From Paenibacillus assamensis DSM 18201 (GTDB taxonomy: Bacteria > Bacillota > Bacilli > Paenibacillales > Paenibacillaceae), in the NCBI RefSeq assembly GCF_000422445.1, contig NZ_KE383837.1, forward strand, positions 682,001 to 746,000: DNA of 64,000 nucleotides. The letters are read 5' to 3'. Positions within the stretch are counted from its first letter, which is position 1. Each line of letters opens with the position of its first letter. The notes beneath the pieces are model-generated. The model saw only the letters and a program-made list of their open reading frames with translations. It ran no database searches and had not been told where the DNA came from. Made by a program: the position numbers and the translations under genes. Shown here piece after piece: positions 63,486 through 64,000 of this stretch.

Positions 63486-64000
63486 TCATTGTACTTGCCT
63501 CGTTTTCCCCTTCACCCCAATTACAGCCGGAATGAGTAGTAACGAAAGCAACCCCCCGACAATCGAAAGCGTACCAAAGCTGTAGTGAGCCGCAACAACC
63601 CCAGACACAACACCGCCGGACGCTCCTGCCAACGCAACCAGCACATCTACTGATCCTTGCGTCTTAGCCCGCGTGCTCGTTTCCGTGCCGTCAACGATTA
63701 GAGCCGTACCACTAATTAGTCCAAAATTCCAACCAAGCCCAAGCAAAGCAAGCGCTGCAATTAGCAAAGGCAGTGAATCAGGAGGCGCCAGCGCTGCCAA
63801 TATACCCGAAGAGAGAAGGGTTATCCCTGCCGCGACAATAATGACTGTGCGTCCTAACCTATCTACCAAAACACCTGTAATGAGCGAAGGAAGATACATG
63901 GCTCCGACATGAATACCGATAACAAGTCCGACGTCACTTAATCCATGCCCATGATGCATCATATGAATAGGTGTCATCGTCATAATTGCGATCATCGTCA
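63486..64000 (-). CDS. MFS transporter, C-terminal half, cut by window edge
   Basis: About five or six membrane helices, with GVLVDRLGRTVIIVAAGI, an MFS loop motif (G-x-x-x-D-R-x-G-R), and two glycine-rich helices later. The frame is still open at the right edge, so the methionine at 63995 is probably internal. Likely a drug-efflux-type permease; substrate unknown. Confidence 0.85.
   Translation of the reverse strand, partial: TMIAIMTMTPIHMMHHGHGLSDVGLVIGIHVGAMYLPSLITGVLVDRLGRTVIIVAAGITLLSSGILAALAPPDSLPLLIAALALLGLGWNFGLISGTALIVDGTETSTRAKTQGSVDVLVALAGASGGVVSGVVAAHYSFGTLSIVGGLLSLLLIPAVIGVKGKTRQVQ

Noticed and set aside
1-64000. CRISPR arrays or intact insertion sequences
   Set aside because: No regularly spaced direct repeats and no complete transposase were seen; only remnants.

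Overview
The window comes from an endospore-forming Bacillota, most likely Paenibacillaceae. The evidence is an intact sigK, a spoVAC-spoVAD-spoVAE operon, GGAGG-type ribosome binding sites and moderately low GC housekeeping genes. The genus is an inference from gene content. Almost everything is on the minus strand, so gene order below runs from high to low coordinates where operons are described.

Region 1 (1-3811) is sporulation: the spoVA genes, a 44-residue single-pass membrane peptide, a CBM9-like protein and sigK. Region 2 (about 4100-34930) is one large, visibly AT-richer minus-strand biosynthetic operon. It reads: NRPS starter module C-A-PCP-E with an asparagine-type pocket; type II thioesterase; ACP; S12 serine peptidase; three-gene ABC exporter; SbnA/SbnB 2,3-diaminopropionate synthesis; NRPS C-A-PCP; NodU/CmcH carbamoyltransferase; hybrid PKS-NRPS KS-(dead AT)-ACP-ACP-C-A-PCP-C; NRPS (half C)-A-PCP-E ending in a BtrH-like papain-fold acyltransferase instead of a thioesterase; TrmH/SpoU RNA methyltransferase; AraC regulator; ACP. 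The logic resembles acyl-D-Asn prodrug pathways (zwittermicin, xenocoumacin, colibactin types). The product is predicted to be a cationic, carbamoylated, diaminopropionate-containing compound, and the RNA methylase suggests a ribosomal target.

Region 3 (about 35000-39550) is a boundary zone: a ThiO-like FAD oxidase, decayed IS256-type and IS3-type transposase pieces, and a small plus-strand operon. That operon encodes a jelly-roll-like protein, a second, free-standing BtrH-like protein, and a seven-codon ORF before a very strong terminator. Region 4 (39670-54610) is ordinary accessory and housekeeping genes: GH19 chitinase-like protein, lactonase, MHYT-PAS-GGDEF-EAL protein, MBL hydrolase, S12 hydrolase with TPRs, cupin, M3 peptidase, VOC, GNATs, methyltransferase, nucleotidyltransferases, and a broken DnaQ-like exonuclease.

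Region 5 (54720-59052) is, in my reading, the best candidate for an undescribed system. Two paralogous 36-residue, six-cysteine peptides lie behind, and translationally overlap, an ABC exporter. The exporter is preceded by a MauD-like thioredoxin, a MauE-like DoxX-type membrane protein, a LuxR-type response regulator and an arginine-rich 49-residue ORF. The second peptide arose by a 311-bp-period tandem duplication that left a copy of the exporter's 3' end between them. I read this as a leaderless, disulfide-bonded bacteriocin or signalling peptide operon. Region 6 (59539-64000) has tRNA-His and tRNA-Leu, then a membrane protein, YqeK-like HD hydrolase, methyltransferase, RidA, PP2C-like phosphatase and the end of an MFS transporter.
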